A DNA stretch of 64,000 nt from Thuidium tamariscinum. Taxonomy: Eukaryota; Streptophyta; Bryopsida; Hypnales; Thuidiaceae. The notes under the pieces are model-generated. The model was not told the DNA's origin. It worked only from the letters and a program-made list of their open reading frames with translations, and did not search any database. Positions 12,287 through 24,514 of this stretch are shown one piece after another. Position 1 is the first letter of the stretch. Each line of letters starts with the position of its first letter. The position numbers and the translations under genes were made by a program. The stretch is from contig OX344749.2 of the NCBI GenBank assembly GCA_947034885.2, positions 5,843,501-5,907,500 of the forward strand, read 5' to 3'.

Positions 12287-13205
12287 CCCCTAAAGGACCA
12301 TTGTTTCCTCAGGGGACAAAATGGATTTTGGGTAGATTATTATGACTTCAATTTTTGGTGAAATCTTTTGAAACTTTCTCACGAGCTAGAAATACTCATT
12401 AGCTTCATAATAATGTAATTTTTATTTCAATTGGGGACCGGGAGCAAAAGTTATACCACAAAAAGCCAAAATTTTCATTCGGAGGGCAGAATTTTTATTT
12501 TGCAAAGATTCAATTTTAAATTTTAAATTTTTTTTTCTAAAATAATATATTTTTGCCTACATGTAAAGCTTTGATTCATTCTCTTTGGACTTATAATGAG
12601 AAAGTTATGGACAATCTTGTTTTTTGGGCAATCTAAACAAAAATTTGAAAAAATAACTTATAGGATTCATTTCAGAATGCAATTTTCACAATTTAAAAAA
12701 AGAAAGTGTTGGACAAGTTTATGTTTACTTGCTAGAACAATCTCACTAGTGGGATCATTGTATTTCAATCCCATCTTAGAGTTATTAACCATTTAGATTT
12801 TCTTTCAATCTTGGACCTACATCTACTTAACAATTTTTTAAAGAATGAAAATCAAGTGTCTTTTGTGTGAAATTTTTTTTTAGACTCTCAACTCAATTTT
12901 TTAACACAAAAAATTATAAATTCAAGGTCTATAGTACAAATTGTTTTTACAAATGCCAGTCAAAATCATCTGAAATTGTAGACCACAATTCAAAAAAACT
13001 TGTATTTCCAACTTTGAATGCTCATATCTTCCAATCTATACTTTCAAACTTCATGAAATTTTTACCACATGATCTCAATCAAGTTAAGTACAAGAACCTA
13101 TGATTAGATTTCTAAGAAAAAAAATTTGTTTTCTTGGGTGAATGCAACAGAAATGGCAGTTTTGAGAGGTTTTTGACAGAAAAAAAGGCCTTGGTCCTTT
13201 AGGGG
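12287..13205. mobile_element. TTAA-bordered non-autonomous element (piggyBac-like), copy 1
   Basis: A 919-bp element with ends CCCCTAAAGGACCATTG and, at the right, CCTTGGTCCTTTAGGGG. It is flanked by TTAA at 12283-12286 and 13206-13209. It aligns over its whole length with the element at 37007-37929 at high identity. The reading frame beginning MRKLWTILFFGQ occurs in both copies but is broken differently in each, so it is not a conserved gene. A TTAA target duplication with C-rich ends is the hallmark of the piggyBac superfamily; that assignment is inference, since no transposase is present. Confidence 0.75.
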
Positions 13206-13701
13206 TTAAGAGACAAATAAAAATTAAATAGACTTAAGTTGTCATTTTGACAACTTATGCTTCTTAGAGACTGTCCCAAACAAGTCTTTAATTATTCTTT
13301 GTAATTAGCAAACCAATGACCATTTGTTACTAAAGTGAATTCAAATTGAAGCACATTGATTCAAATAAGGGACAAAAGAAAAGAAAGAAAATATCCCTAA
13401 AAGACTAAGGAACCTATTTTTTATTTTTCAACAATTCAAATAAGCTCTATTGAATTTTGAAAAGACTAAAAAATATTATGTACTCTTTTTACCTTAAGAT
13501 TTTTTTGACTATAATATAGATTTTCATTTATTAAATATCACCTTCCCATGTATAATTGTTCAATGATGAATTTCTAATTTTTTGGGGTGAAATTGTTTCC
13601 AATGTATTTTCGACCCATTTTCCAACATATTGACTTAAATACACAAATCAAGTGACATACATGTTTTTTCTTTAAAATGTTGGAAGGCAAAACTTTACAT
13701 T

Positions 13702-13857
13702 CACTACAAAAAAAAATAAGTGTCCACAATGACTAGTCTACAATGACTATAACTTAATGTTCAATGACTGCAAAATAACTATTTTGTAGTCATTGTGAAC
13801 AAAAAATGACAATTGTCATTGTGGGCAAGTCATTTATATCCTTGCTTTTTTGTAGTG
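13702..13857. mobile_element. Small CACTA-ended MITE
   Basis: A 156-bp element starts CACTACAAAAAA and ends TTTTTTGTAGTG, the usual terminus of plant CACTA-type MITEs. The inside contains several CAATGACT repeats in both orientations, giving a foldable sequence. The flanking 3 bp (ATT and TTT) match only partly. Confidence 0.6.
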
Positions 13858-14394
13858 TTTAGAAAAGGCTAGAATAATCCACTTTTTGAAGTTTAAGCAC
13901 ATTGAATTTGCAATGTTTGGGTGGAGTTTTTTACTCTAAATTCTAAAATTTAGGAGAATGAACTCAAAAAAATTAATTGAAAGATCATAGAGTTGCATTT
14001 GTTAAAAAATAAACATAGATGAAGACTTGAACCTTGTTTAGGATACATGAGAGTTTTTTTCAGGGTACTAAGAAACTATTTCAGTCTTGTTCCCAATTTA
14101 TGAACCAGTCACTGTTGGTCACATTAGAAATAAATTGAAAAACATATTAAAATTTTGAAAAACTAAAAAATATTTTAAAATAATAAAATAATAATAATAA
14201 ATTGAAAACAAAAAAACAAATTTTTTTGAAAATAAAATAAAATATTATTATTTGATGTGGTAGTCTCTTTGCCATACCAAATCACCTATTGGATTAGGTT
14301 TCAACAAGTTTCCATAGTTTGGGAACTTGCGGTCTCCAACACGGCCAAAAAACCTCTTATGTGAGTACATTGAAGCAATTTTGGGCCTCAAATT

Positions 14395-15375
14395 TTATGC
14401 ATTTCTATGGGAGCTTTGTAGATATATAATTTTTATTTCAACTAATGCCTAGGAGCAAAAGTTATGGCACAATAAACAAAACTCAATGTTAGTGAGTAAT
14501 ACAAAAAAATCTCACAAACTAAGTCTAAATTAAATTTTTTTAAACTCTTGAATTTTATATTTTTGCCAACATGCAAAGCTTTGATTTATTCTATTAGGAC
14601 AAGTAATAAGAAAGTTAAGGAACAATCTTATTTTTTGGGACAATCTTAGCATCTTCTTGAAAAAATAACTTATAGAACTCATTTTTGAATGCAATTTTTT
14701 GTAATTTTCAAAAAAAAATATTAGACACAATTAAATTTGCTTGCTAGAACAATCTCACTATTGGAACTATTGTAATTCAATTCTATCTTAAAGCTATTAA
14801 CAACTTAGTTTTTGATCTTTATTTTAGACTTTGAAAGAAGGTGAGAGAAGTCAAGCTTCTCTCTCTTGAGTGTTCCAAAATAAATATTCTCATATATATT
14901 TTTTATAACTTTTAATCCTAGACCAACCTACTTAAATGTAGATATGAATTAAAAATGTGGTCAAGACCACAAAAAATGACCTTCCCCTACTCAAGAATTT
15001 CTTAATGAATGAAAGTTTAGTATTGTTTTGTTAAATCTTTTTTTGTAGATTTTTAATTTAATTCTTCAACATACAAAATTAAAAAAACAAAATCAATAGT
15101 GCAAAATTATTAGTTAGGAAGATTCAAAGCCAAAAAAATTAGTTCAAAAAAGTTCAAAAAAATGTTGTTTTCATTGCTTTAAATGCAAATATCTTACAAT
15201 CTATAGAGTCAAAGTTTCGAAAATTTCTTCCACACATTTTTATACTAGTTCACTATAAGATTTAAGGTTAGATATGAAAAAAATCAAGTTATAGTTTTCC
15301 TTTCTGCAATAGAATTAATAATTTTGATTGTTTTTTAATAGGAAAATGGACTTTGTCCAAGTTTAGAGACTTAAA
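14395..15375. repeat. Diverged copy of the 0.9-kb TTAA element
   Basis: Segments such as GGAGCAAAAGTTATGGCACA, GCAAAGCTTTGATTTATTCT and GAACAATCTCACTATTGGAA occur in the same order as in the elements at 12287 and 37007. The ends are eroded and no TTAA-flanked terminus can be placed. Non-coding. Confidence 0.55.
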
Positions 15376-15828
15376 GATTACCTATTGCTAGATCCAAGGA
15401 TCATTTGAATGATCAAAGTAGTGATTAGTGAAGAAATAGGCTTGGTCAAAGTTGAATGTTTACTTTGGCCAAGGCAAATGCTATTTTCATAAATGAAAAA
15501 TCTACTTCAATTTGAATCCTACATGGTCAAAGTAGATAATGTTTTGTTGGTTTCACGGAGTTTCTTTCATTCTAATAGGCCTAACAAAATTCTAATAGAC
15601 CATGACAATTGGAACTCTTACAACCACAAATTTTGTTTACTTAATTGATCTTGCACTTCACTACATTAAATTTAAAGATAGAAAGATATGGATAAATTAT
15701 AGGCTATGGTATTTTTTTAATTTACACTTAGACCATGCTAAGTGAAAATATCATTTAAAAATTTTAAGCTCTGACTTTCCATAATCGCATCTAAATGTAT
15801 TACAAAGTAAATTATCTAGGAGTACATG

Positions 15829-16186
15829 CATTAGAAGGGATTAGAGGCCTTTGAAAGATTGTTTTGAGGTTGTTCTCCAAAATTGTTCCCTATTTACTAA
15901 ATCCAAGTGACTATTGGTATGAATTTTATAATTTTGAAAAAATAAATAATTTAAAAATTATAATAATTTAAAAAACATTAAAAAGCTAAAATATGATTTA
16001 AAAATATTTTCAAACATACTTATTTTAAATATTTAATGATAAATTTAAAAATTAATTAACATTATCTAACATGGCAATTACTTGACTATGTTCTACTGCT
16101 TATATAATAAAGTTTCCAGTTGTCATATAATGTTTCTATAGTTTAGGACCCTACAATCTTCTAAAGGTGTCAAATCTCTCTTAATG
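15829..16186. mobile_element. ATTAGAGGGG-ended MITE, copy 1 (diverged)
   Basis: The left end reads ATTAGAAGGGATTAGAGGCC and the right end CTAAAGGTGTCAAATCTCTC then TTAATG, an imperfect inverted repeat. A GTTGTTCTCCAAAATTGTTC segment just inside matches the copies at 30843, 32564 and 36100. Non-coding. Confidence 0.45.
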
Positions 16187-17716
16187 TAGTCCTTTATGAT
16201 TTTGGAGCAATTAGTTTAAATGTTCTTATTGTTTGTTTTTAGCTATCATCTTTCTTCTTGTTAGTTTTTTTTATTGTGTCACTAAATACAAACAACTTCA
16301 TTGCATGAAGTAAATACACTAACAAAAATTCTTATTAATAAAATTTCTAAGATGCCTTTAATACACATGATTGTATAGAATTTGTTTCATTGTGTGACAA
16401 TTAAAAGGGTTACAAATAAAATTGATAAATTTTGAATAAAGTACTGCTATTTTTCATATGGTATTAGAATGTGTGATGGTAGAAAGGATGACTTAAAGAA
16501 TCAAATTCCTATAATGTAGTTTGATGTCCTCCAAACATCTTTCTATTAGTCAATGAAGGTAAAAATTTGTAGTTTAAGAGACAATTTGTAATAATCAAAC
16601 CCTTTTGTTCATTATTCATGCCTAGGTAGCTTTTTTGAGGCAAAATTGTAATTACAAACCTTTTTTGGAATTCAAATTCAATGCTAGGATTTTGAAAATT
16701 AGGAGATGAAGCCTATATATTATATTATCTAATGTTAAACTATAGAAATAAATAAACATTGTGATACCAAATGAGCAACATATATACAAATACATACTAC
16801 TTCTATTTGTAAAGTATACAAACTTATTGTTCTATTTAACTATTAAATTCCGCCATTAAATAGACAGACCCATTATGACCATCTAAGAAGCTCTTAAAGA
16901 ACTTGTTTGAATATATGAAGCAAGAAGCCTTTGTAGAATGTGTTGATGTTACTATTCAAATGCACAAGTGATGGATTAAGTAACCACAATAGGATCATGA
17001 ATGTTTTGGGTATAAGCCAAGTAAAGAGTGTGACCATTTTATTGCCTTGACATTGTACCCTTTTAAAAAATATTGTGCCCATTTTAGTTAAAATAGATGA
17101 CTATTATAGAATTCATTTCAATCACTTTTAAAGGAGCCTAGTAACACCAATAAGTTCTTGGTTTGATCACTTCGAAAATCCAAACCTTTAAGATATATAA
17201 GATAGGATATTTGTTTGTTTTGTTTGTTTGTTATATTGAGATCTCTTGGATTGTGCGTCCCCCAATTGCATGCTTGGTACCGTCATGAAGTCCATGATGA
17301 GGAGGGGTGCAAGGGCTTTGTTTTGTAGTAAGCTTATTCCAACCAAGGTTTTTTTTTTCATTTTTAGAGAATAGCCACAGTGGCTACATAAAATGTTATA
17401 GGGATGCTCCAAATTGCAACATTCATCCATTTCTTAGATGTATAGTATGGTTTTCAGCAAAATTAGGTGAATTCATCTAATATTTTTCTTTATTTCAAAG
17501 TTGTCTCGCAATTTCATCCAAGTTTTCCAACATTTTTTTGGGTGTTTTTGGGTGCACATTGGCACCAAAAAGTGAAATTAAAAAAGCCTTGATTCCAACT
17601 TGTAGTGAGGAAGTTATGAATTTTTGTATTTTTTATTGAATACATTAATTAGAAAAAAACTAACTTTTCCTTTTATTTTGATTGTGGCAACGGCATAGGG
17701 CACACTATTGTAGTTC
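16187..17716. other. AT-rich intergenic DNA, nothing recognised
   Basis: No gene, RNA or well-bounded element is recognised. Short minus-strand frames near 16894-17082 and 17188-17430 have no recognisable motif and the base composition of the surrounding AT-rich DNA. Confidence 0.4.
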
Positions 17717-17720
17717 TTAA

Positions 17721-18125
17721 CACTTAAACGCCGCCGAGAACATTCTACGTCCTTTAAATGATAAAGAATCTTTCCCTACAAGACTGAAGTGCAACTTTTC
17801 ATCCTTAGTATTAGGAGTGGAAAAGGAAGATCTTCAATAGTTCTTTAACTTCCAATGAATATATTAGGCTTTTTCAAAGTAGATGATGTCACACCAAATT
17901 ATCCCTTGAACGACACTGCGGACGTTTGGCGTTCGCTAAATGACAAAGAATCTTTCCTTTCAAGGACAGAAATGGAACTTTTCATCCTCAATATCGGGGG
18001 TGGAAAGGGAAGATCTTCTACAGTATTTTGACTTCCTATGCATATATTTGGCTTTTTCAAAGTAGGTGATGTCACATGGTATCAAAATGCATGGTTTCCA
18101 CGGCCACCGGTCCGTCCTTCAAGGG
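17721..18125. mobile_element. TTAA-bordered element with internal tandem duplication
   Basis: A 405-bp element flanked by TTAA (17717-17720 and 18126-18129), with weak inverted ends (CACTTAAACG and, at the right, CCTTCAAGGG). The inside holds two diverged copies of an approximately 140-bp unit (about 17757-17897 and 17938-18078), each with AAAGAATCTTTCC, GGAAGATCTTC and GATGATGTCACA-type segments. A single related unit lies in the element at 37934. It ends 527 bp before the ATG of the dimethyladenosine transferase gene. Confidence 0.55.
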
Positions 18126-18652
18126 TTAACTACTGTAATTCATACTGTAATTACATACTGAACTGGGCTACTTTCATTCCCTAGGGTTTAGTGAGTGAGA
18201 AAACAGTGGATGTCATATTGCCAGAGGTCCGTGGGTTTCATCAACTGGGATTCCGCGATTCCGCCCTGCTGAACCTGAAGGACCTGCTGCTGAGATCAGG
18301 TGCACCTGCTCGCTCTTGTCCTTCGTGGGTTTACGGAGGTCCGGCCAATTCCAACTTTCATGCACGTTGCCATATCTTCATCTCCTGGTGCAAGCATCAC
18401 ATGATAACCCTAATGAGATGAGACCTTGAAATTTCGCTTTTGAGAACATCTCCTCGGGGTGGTAGAGTCAGAGATTACGTTCCACCTGCATAATTCTATT
18501 TTCCAATTCATTCACAGCTTTCGTCAATACCATTAGGTGGCTGAACCCCACACTTGCACGAAGCCCAAAGATCATTTCTCATTGGAATTGGGCACGCAGC
18601 GAAATGCGGTTTGGCCTGTGACATTCCTTGGCATGCTGAAGTGAAGATTCCA

Positions 18653-21600
18653 ATGGCGCTGAGTGTGGGAATTTGCAGCCCTACTCACAGTCCTCTTGGA
18701 GTCGTTGGCGTGAATTGTCGCGGCCCCTGCCTGCGAATTACGTGTGCGGTGCAAAGCAAAGGGGCTGCCGTTCACAGCACTTTGAGAGCGCTCAAGTCCA
18801 AGAACCACCACGCTAAGAAATGGCTTGGCCAAGTAAGTTTATTGTTCATCAATTATTCTTTCACTCCCAAGAGCTTCATTGTCGATTCCAATGCTATTTT
18901 AGAGTTGGGTAAGTAATATCGTTATATGATGCCACGCATAAACTCTGGTTGCATGATTTCGCTTATGGGCAATTTAGATCTCGGTCAGTTTTCAGGAATG
19001 AATGCAAAAGTTGAAGAAAATGGGTAGCTGCGTTTTGATTCTATTTTCAATGATTTGTGAAACTTGAGCTTCTGGCTAGGTTAAGCAGTTGATCAGTCCC
19101 GACAAGAATGAATTTAATCTTAAGAACCAGTTCTGATACAGCAAGGGAGTCGAGATATGGTGTAGTTGTTTGTCTATATTGTTTCAAAGATGGCCCGCAG
19201 GAAGAATCTAGTATACATTCTGTATGGACAATGCTTTGAAGCCTCTTTACAGATGAAGACTCCCGGTCCCAGCTTTAGAGAGCCTTGTAAATCACAAACC
19301 GTGTAGACCGGAGAGATTAGGGTTTTCTGGCAATGCTACTAGGAGTTGAATGAAGAGGGGGTCCCCTAGGGTTGATCTCATTGACCTTTTGTTTTTTTAT
19401 AAACACACTAGGACCTCTAATACTTCAGATTTGGCTTGCCGCCTTCCATACACTATATTTCGCCAGGTTCGCTATGCTCTGCCTTTCCAAAATATTTGAG
19501 GCAGTACTCTTATCCAAGCGGAGTCACTCAAGAATGTTTGTTTTGATTTTCATGTTTTGTTTCTCCGTGAATAGTTGTTTGCTAAATATATATCTTTGGG
19601 TTGTATCAATTGTTTTGATATTGACAGCATTATATGGTGAACGACCAAGTAAACGTTGACATGGTTGAGGCTGCGGGAATCCAATCAGGCGATCTCGTGC
19701 TGGAAATAGGTCCAGGAACGGGCTCTTTGACCCATGTCCTCGTAGAAGCTGGTGCCAATATCATTGCTGTAGAAAAGGTGCGGACTGCTCTTTTTCTTCA
19801 CTAACATTGACCTTGTAATTATTACCATGTCGCTCGTGTTAATTTGAGTTTGCATGAAGTAACCAACTCGGAGATTTTTACCCAAGATACGTATGTCTCC
19901 TTAATGTTAAAAACAATTGAACTTTGGGCGAATTTGAAGAGAAAGATTGTATTTTCAGTGCAAGTAGACCTCTAGATAATGATTCTGTATCTTCTTTTTT
20001 GCAAGCAGGATCCCGACATGGCAGTTTTGGTAGGTGAACGATTTGTTCACACTGGTCAAGTTGAGGTATGTACCCATAAATTTCCTTGTTGTTTCACTTG
20101 CTTAGGCTTGCCTGTATGGTTCATGGATCTGACCACAACCGTTTTTTGAGGACAGGTTATTAAGGAGGATTTCGTGAAATGGCCAGCTGCCTTGTTCATG
20201 CAAGAAGCCTTGGAAAGGCGCTTTGGCTTATCAGAACCTCCTCGCCGAGCTAAGGTATCAGATGACCTTTTATGGGGAACCAGAATTTTTAGACTTAAGC
20301 TTGACTTCTATACTCGTACACTTTGACCTTCCAATTGTTGGAAGGAATTCAGAGAAACTTTATGGATGGTTCTTGCAGGTCATAGCTAACCTGCCCTTTA
20401 ACATTACCACACAAGTCGTGAAACAGCTTCTTCCCTTTGGTAGTACGTTCTCCCACATCATCCTTCTTCTGCAGGTATGTTGCTGTCTTGGTTCACTGTG
20501 TTGAGGTTGCTGTCGCACTTGTCTCGATTTTTAGATTCTCAAGGCATTTCTCTTCAACATCGATGGACTTTATCTGGATTTCTGAACTTGAATAAGACCC
20601 GGTTTGCTTCAATATGGGTGTCTGGTGTCTACCTCTTTCACTAATTATTTTCAAGATAGATGAGGGTAGTATGATATCAACATTGTGCTGTTGAGAAAAA
20701 TACATATTTAATATTGCGTCGGTTTGATCTTACGGCTGTGGCATTATGAATATTTATGTGTTTGGACGTTAACGCTTGAAAATTTTCCAGGACGAAGCTG
20801 CGATCCGACTTGTGGATGCCTCTCCTGATTGTGATGAGTACAGACCCATCAGTCTTCTCGTCAACTACTTTTCAGGTTGGCACTTTGCAGCTTTGATCTT
20901 CTCTGCTAGAAAACCGTGGTCTGTTGTATGTTTGTAATTTATCTATAGTAACTTGAAAATTACTTACCCTCGAAGCTGTTTTGAATTTAGAACATGGATA
21001 CGAATGAGGAAAAAATTTGCTCTTGTTCACCTTATTAATGCATATCCATGCTGTTGATGTCTTTTTCCAGTTCCAGAATACAAATTCAGGGTAGGGCGTG
21101 ACAATTTTTTCCCACAACCAAATGTAAGTGCTTATTATTTTCTATCCTAACATTAGCTCATCTCACCAGTAGGGCAATCACTTTCTCCGCATGTGCCGGT
21201 GCAGGGAGATTCAAATACCTAGCTTTGAGGCACAATACGTATGTGACCTAATGTTTGGGATGAGCTTTTCATTAATGACACAGAAATCCTCTGTCTGTTT
21301 GAAGTATGTCGATATTGATACTATTTCCGTAGTTAATTTCACCAAGATTTTGTTGACATGTCGTTTGTCAGGTAGATGCAGGTGTGGTGTCATTTGCCTT
21401 GAAACAAGCGCCAGAATATCCTCGCGTTACATCAACCAAATCTTTTTTCACTTTGGTAGGGGTGGTTCTGTGTGTTTAATTTTTCCAACTGCTGAGCTTT
21501 CTGCTGTATTGTTGGGGTTTTCAAGGCATCAGAATAAACCCAGTACAATGCCAGGTTCCTCCTTCGGGTCCTCTTCAATACAAACTAGCCATCTCGGTTT

Positions 21601-22420
21601 AAGGAAAGTCATTTTGATCAACATTAGTAGTCAAAATGACTAATTTTTAGTTTCCCCTTTTGTGATGCTATTGCAGGTTAACTCCGCATTCAATGGGAAG
21701 CGCAAGATGCTGCGGAAGTCGCTACAGCATCTTCACAGTCCTGCCACTACCCAAGCTGCATTGACGTCCATTGGACTCTTGGAAACCGTGAGTAGAGCTT
21801 TTCCCATATGCCTCTCGCTGGATTCGTTGTGTGCATCCTTTTACTTGATCATGCTTTGGCAGAAGACTTAATCCGGTGTCTTTCTAATAACCCTCTCCTG
21901 TCACTTTCATTTCCTCACGATGCATTGCAGTTGGGAAGGAGGAACAGGATCCAAGTCTTCCTCCCGTCCTCTCCGAGAGTCGTAGATCTGCAAGTTCTGA
22001 TGGTTTTATTTAATGTGGATTTACAGAGGTTGTGTCCAATAATTGTCTTGGACTTCTCAGCCCTTGACTGGTTGTCTAGTACATATTTGCACCCGCTGTG
22101 AAAACTTGAGTACTAAAATACTATCTTGGAATAGTAACAACATTCTTAACATTATCATAATTTGAAAGAGCGTAACTTCAACTCACTTCATCCTGTAGCA
22201 CGTTGATCCCTTGACCTCTGAAAATCAAATTAGTTGGTTTATTACTCAAACAGTTTCTTGACTGAAATCTCGGAGTCTTGTATTCTTTGCGATGCCGTAG
22301 CGTTTTGCCGTTCGTAGTGCTTAATTGGTGCTCTGGTTGCAGGCGAGGCCAGAGGAGCTTACGCTGGACCAGTTCGTGGCACTACACAATGCTTTAACAC
22401 AGCAAACGACCACATGTTGA
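18653..22420 (+). CDS. PFC1: Plastid rRNA small-subunit dimethyladenosine transferase (KsgA/Dim1 family)
   Basis: Ten exons: 18653-18832, 19628-19777, 20009-20065, 20156-20254, 20379-20474, 20791-20875, 21071-21123, 21372-21455, 21677-21787 and 22343-22420. They total 993 nt and 330 residues. Residues 1-40 look like a plastid transit peptide. The methyltransferase follows: KKWLGQHYM, SAM-binding VLEIGPGTGSLT (84-95), an IIAVEKDP acidic loop, KEDFVKW, the catalytic NLPFN motif (166-170), FFPQPNVDAGVVSF, and the C-terminal NSAFNGKRKMLRKSL helix. The family dimethylates two adjacent adenosines near the 3' end of small-subunit rRNA. The closest known match by motif is Arabidopsis PFC1, the chloroplast form. 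The start is the first in-frame ATG; the open frame before it lacks ATG. The mitochondrial or nucleolar Dim1 form is less likely because of the leader and the sequence match. Confidence 0.92.
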
Positions 22421-24298
22421 TACAGGGTACGTCTGGTTGACAAACAACGGCGGTTTTGGAGAACAAGTTACGCAAAACATAAGGCAGTAATTTGTCAGAG
22501 CTTGTCTTTGGAGCTTGAAGAAACTCCATGAGATGAGCAAATGCATTACAAGCAGGCGTTCCAGCGCTCTCATAATGGATGTAAGCCTCAACATGACTGT
22601 ATGCCCTACACTTAGTAGCAATTTGTCCTTTATCCAAAATGTTGAGTTATCCAGTAGCTCGTCACAAAAATGTTACCACTGTCCGAAGCGTTTCCACTCT
22701 GAAACACGCTGCTCGCATTTCTCTAATTTCAAGCGGTTCCTGTCGAGAGTTTCCCTGCGTCCTCTCTACCTTTATATGACTGATGGTCTTGCATGTCCCC
22801 CACATGCTTGTTTCAGCATTACCCTACGAAGCTGTTAAATTATGCTGCTTTCATCTTGTCTTTGTTCCTATGAAGAATGTTCACTGGGAGGTTTGTCTCA
22901 ATCTCATGCGTCTATTTGATGCAAATATTTGAAAATGTAAATAGTTTTGGTGTCTGGAATCATGGCCAGAATTGACGATTTGGGAAGAATCATTATAAAG
23001 TCCTATTTGGAAGAATATTTTGGGATTGAAATACAAACAAAAGTTGTAAATTTTGAGTTTTAGATTCCATCCGTACAGTTAGATTCCCCAATGCTTTCAC
23101 CATATATTTTTCTATAAATTCTGAAAGGAAAATTTCAAAATTCCTCCAAAATTCAATTACAAACAAAATATTTTTTTCAAGTAAAACTTGTTGGAGTGGG
23201 TTTGAAATGAGGTTCTCTTCGTATGGTGATTTAAAAAAAATTGTTTTTTAATTCTATAACTTCATTTTTGCAAATTTGGTTTTGAGCTATAGTCAACACA
23301 AGTCAACCACTTGATATACTTCCACATTTGTAATTTTAGAAAATTATGTATTCTAGTAATACCAAATCCAACCCTTGGATAGAACAAAAACTTTATAAAG
23401 AATTTCTAGAAATTAGGATGACTTCCATCTAAGCAGTAATGAAACAACAAAATAATTTCAAATTTGTTCATTGTCTAGAAACTAGACGTTTTATAATACA
23501 ATTCTAGCATGTAGGGTTCCTTCACATCGAAGGATGATTTTCGTAAGTGGAATTGTGACGTGTGGTTAGAGTGGCATAGTGTTTGTCAAATTCAAGGAGA
23601 TTGAGTTTGAGGATTATATGGAAAGGGACTTGAGGATTCTACATTTCTAATTGATGTAGCTAGAGATTCTTGTTGCCCATTCTTGTTGTTTCATGTTATT
23701 TTGAGGACAAGGATCCATACTTCTAATCATATCCTAGGTGATTAGAGCAGGATATGATTCATTTTCCTTTGCATGTTCAAAAGTTGAATCTTTTTGAAGC
23801 AGTGTAAAAAAGTTTTCAAAGTCTATGTTAACATTGATGTTGTTCTTGACAATGTATTCTTATAAAAGATACTTTGAAATAAAATGGAATGTTTTTGCTA
23901 CAAATTGATTATTCTTTTCTAATGAATGAAGGTGCCTAGAAACTCCTAGAATTTTGGCACTAAATGTTGCATTGAAGAAAAAGTCCTTCAAATATAATAT
24001 ATTGAAGAAGTCATATTGAAATAATCCTAGTACCTTCATAATTTTAATCAACAGTTCGGAACCAAAATCATCATGACTACAATAATAATGGAAAATAGTG
24101 TTATGTTGGAAATAGGATTACTTGAGCATTTACTACACACACTATAAATTCCAAGTAGTCTCAATTTAGTATTGTGTTCACCATCCTATAATTTTTATTT
24201 TTAAATTTATGTTTTTTTCATAGCAATTTGATGAAATAATATGTAACACTAACTGTAGTTTTGTAAAACACTTATATTGAATATTTGATAAATATTGC
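22421..24298. other. 3' region of the methyltransferase gene and AT-rich repeats
   Basis: No further gene is recognised. About 23000-23460 is one copy of a dispersed repeat marked by GTTGGAGTGGGTTTGAAATG and TACCAAATCCAACCCTTGGA. Other copies lie at about 44870-45300 in the same orientation and at about 45640-45960 inverted. Its ends could not be placed. Confidence 0.5.
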
Positions 24299-24302
24299 TT
24301 AT

Positions 24303-24510
24303 ATGGTCAATTTTGTTAAAATGGCATGATATTCCATTAAAATGGCACATTTTCTTCCTCTACCTCTAGGCCTCTATGTCAAAATGGTACACAAAATACG
24401 TCAAAATGGCACTTGGAATTTGTCAAAGTGGCATATGGAATATGTCAAAATGGCATTGGAATTTGTCAAAATGGCACTTGGAATACCGCCATTTTAATGA
24501 AATTGACCAT
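24303..24510. mobile_element. MITE with 31-bp inverted repeats and internal 22-bp tandem array
   Basis: The left end ATGGTCAATTTTGTTAAAAT continues to GGC, and the right end is its imperfect complement, closing with AAATTGACCAT. TTAT flanks both sides (24299-24302 and 24511-24514). Inside, GTCAAAATGGCACTTGGAAT-type units of about 22 bp repeat roughly five times. Non-coding. Confidence 0.6.
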
Positions 24511-24514
24511 TTAT

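Noticed and set aside
12596..12796. Open frame starting MRKLWTILFFGQ, seen again at 37317
   Set aside because: It is present in both element copies but broken differently in each; the conservation reflects recent copying of non-coding element DNA.
18191..18421. Open frame upstream of the methyltransferase
   Set aside because: It starts only at GTG and has no recognised motif and no in-frame junction to the coding exons; it is more likely 5' UTR or spacer.
23540..23620. Possible tRNA-like segment (GTGGTTAGAGTGGCATAG)
   Set aside because: It resembles a D-arm and part of a B-box only by chance; no acceptor or anticodon stem could be formed.
24320..24480. CRISPR-like array of 22-bp repeats
   Set aside because: The units are contiguous and diverged with no unique spacers, and they lie within a eukaryotic MITE.
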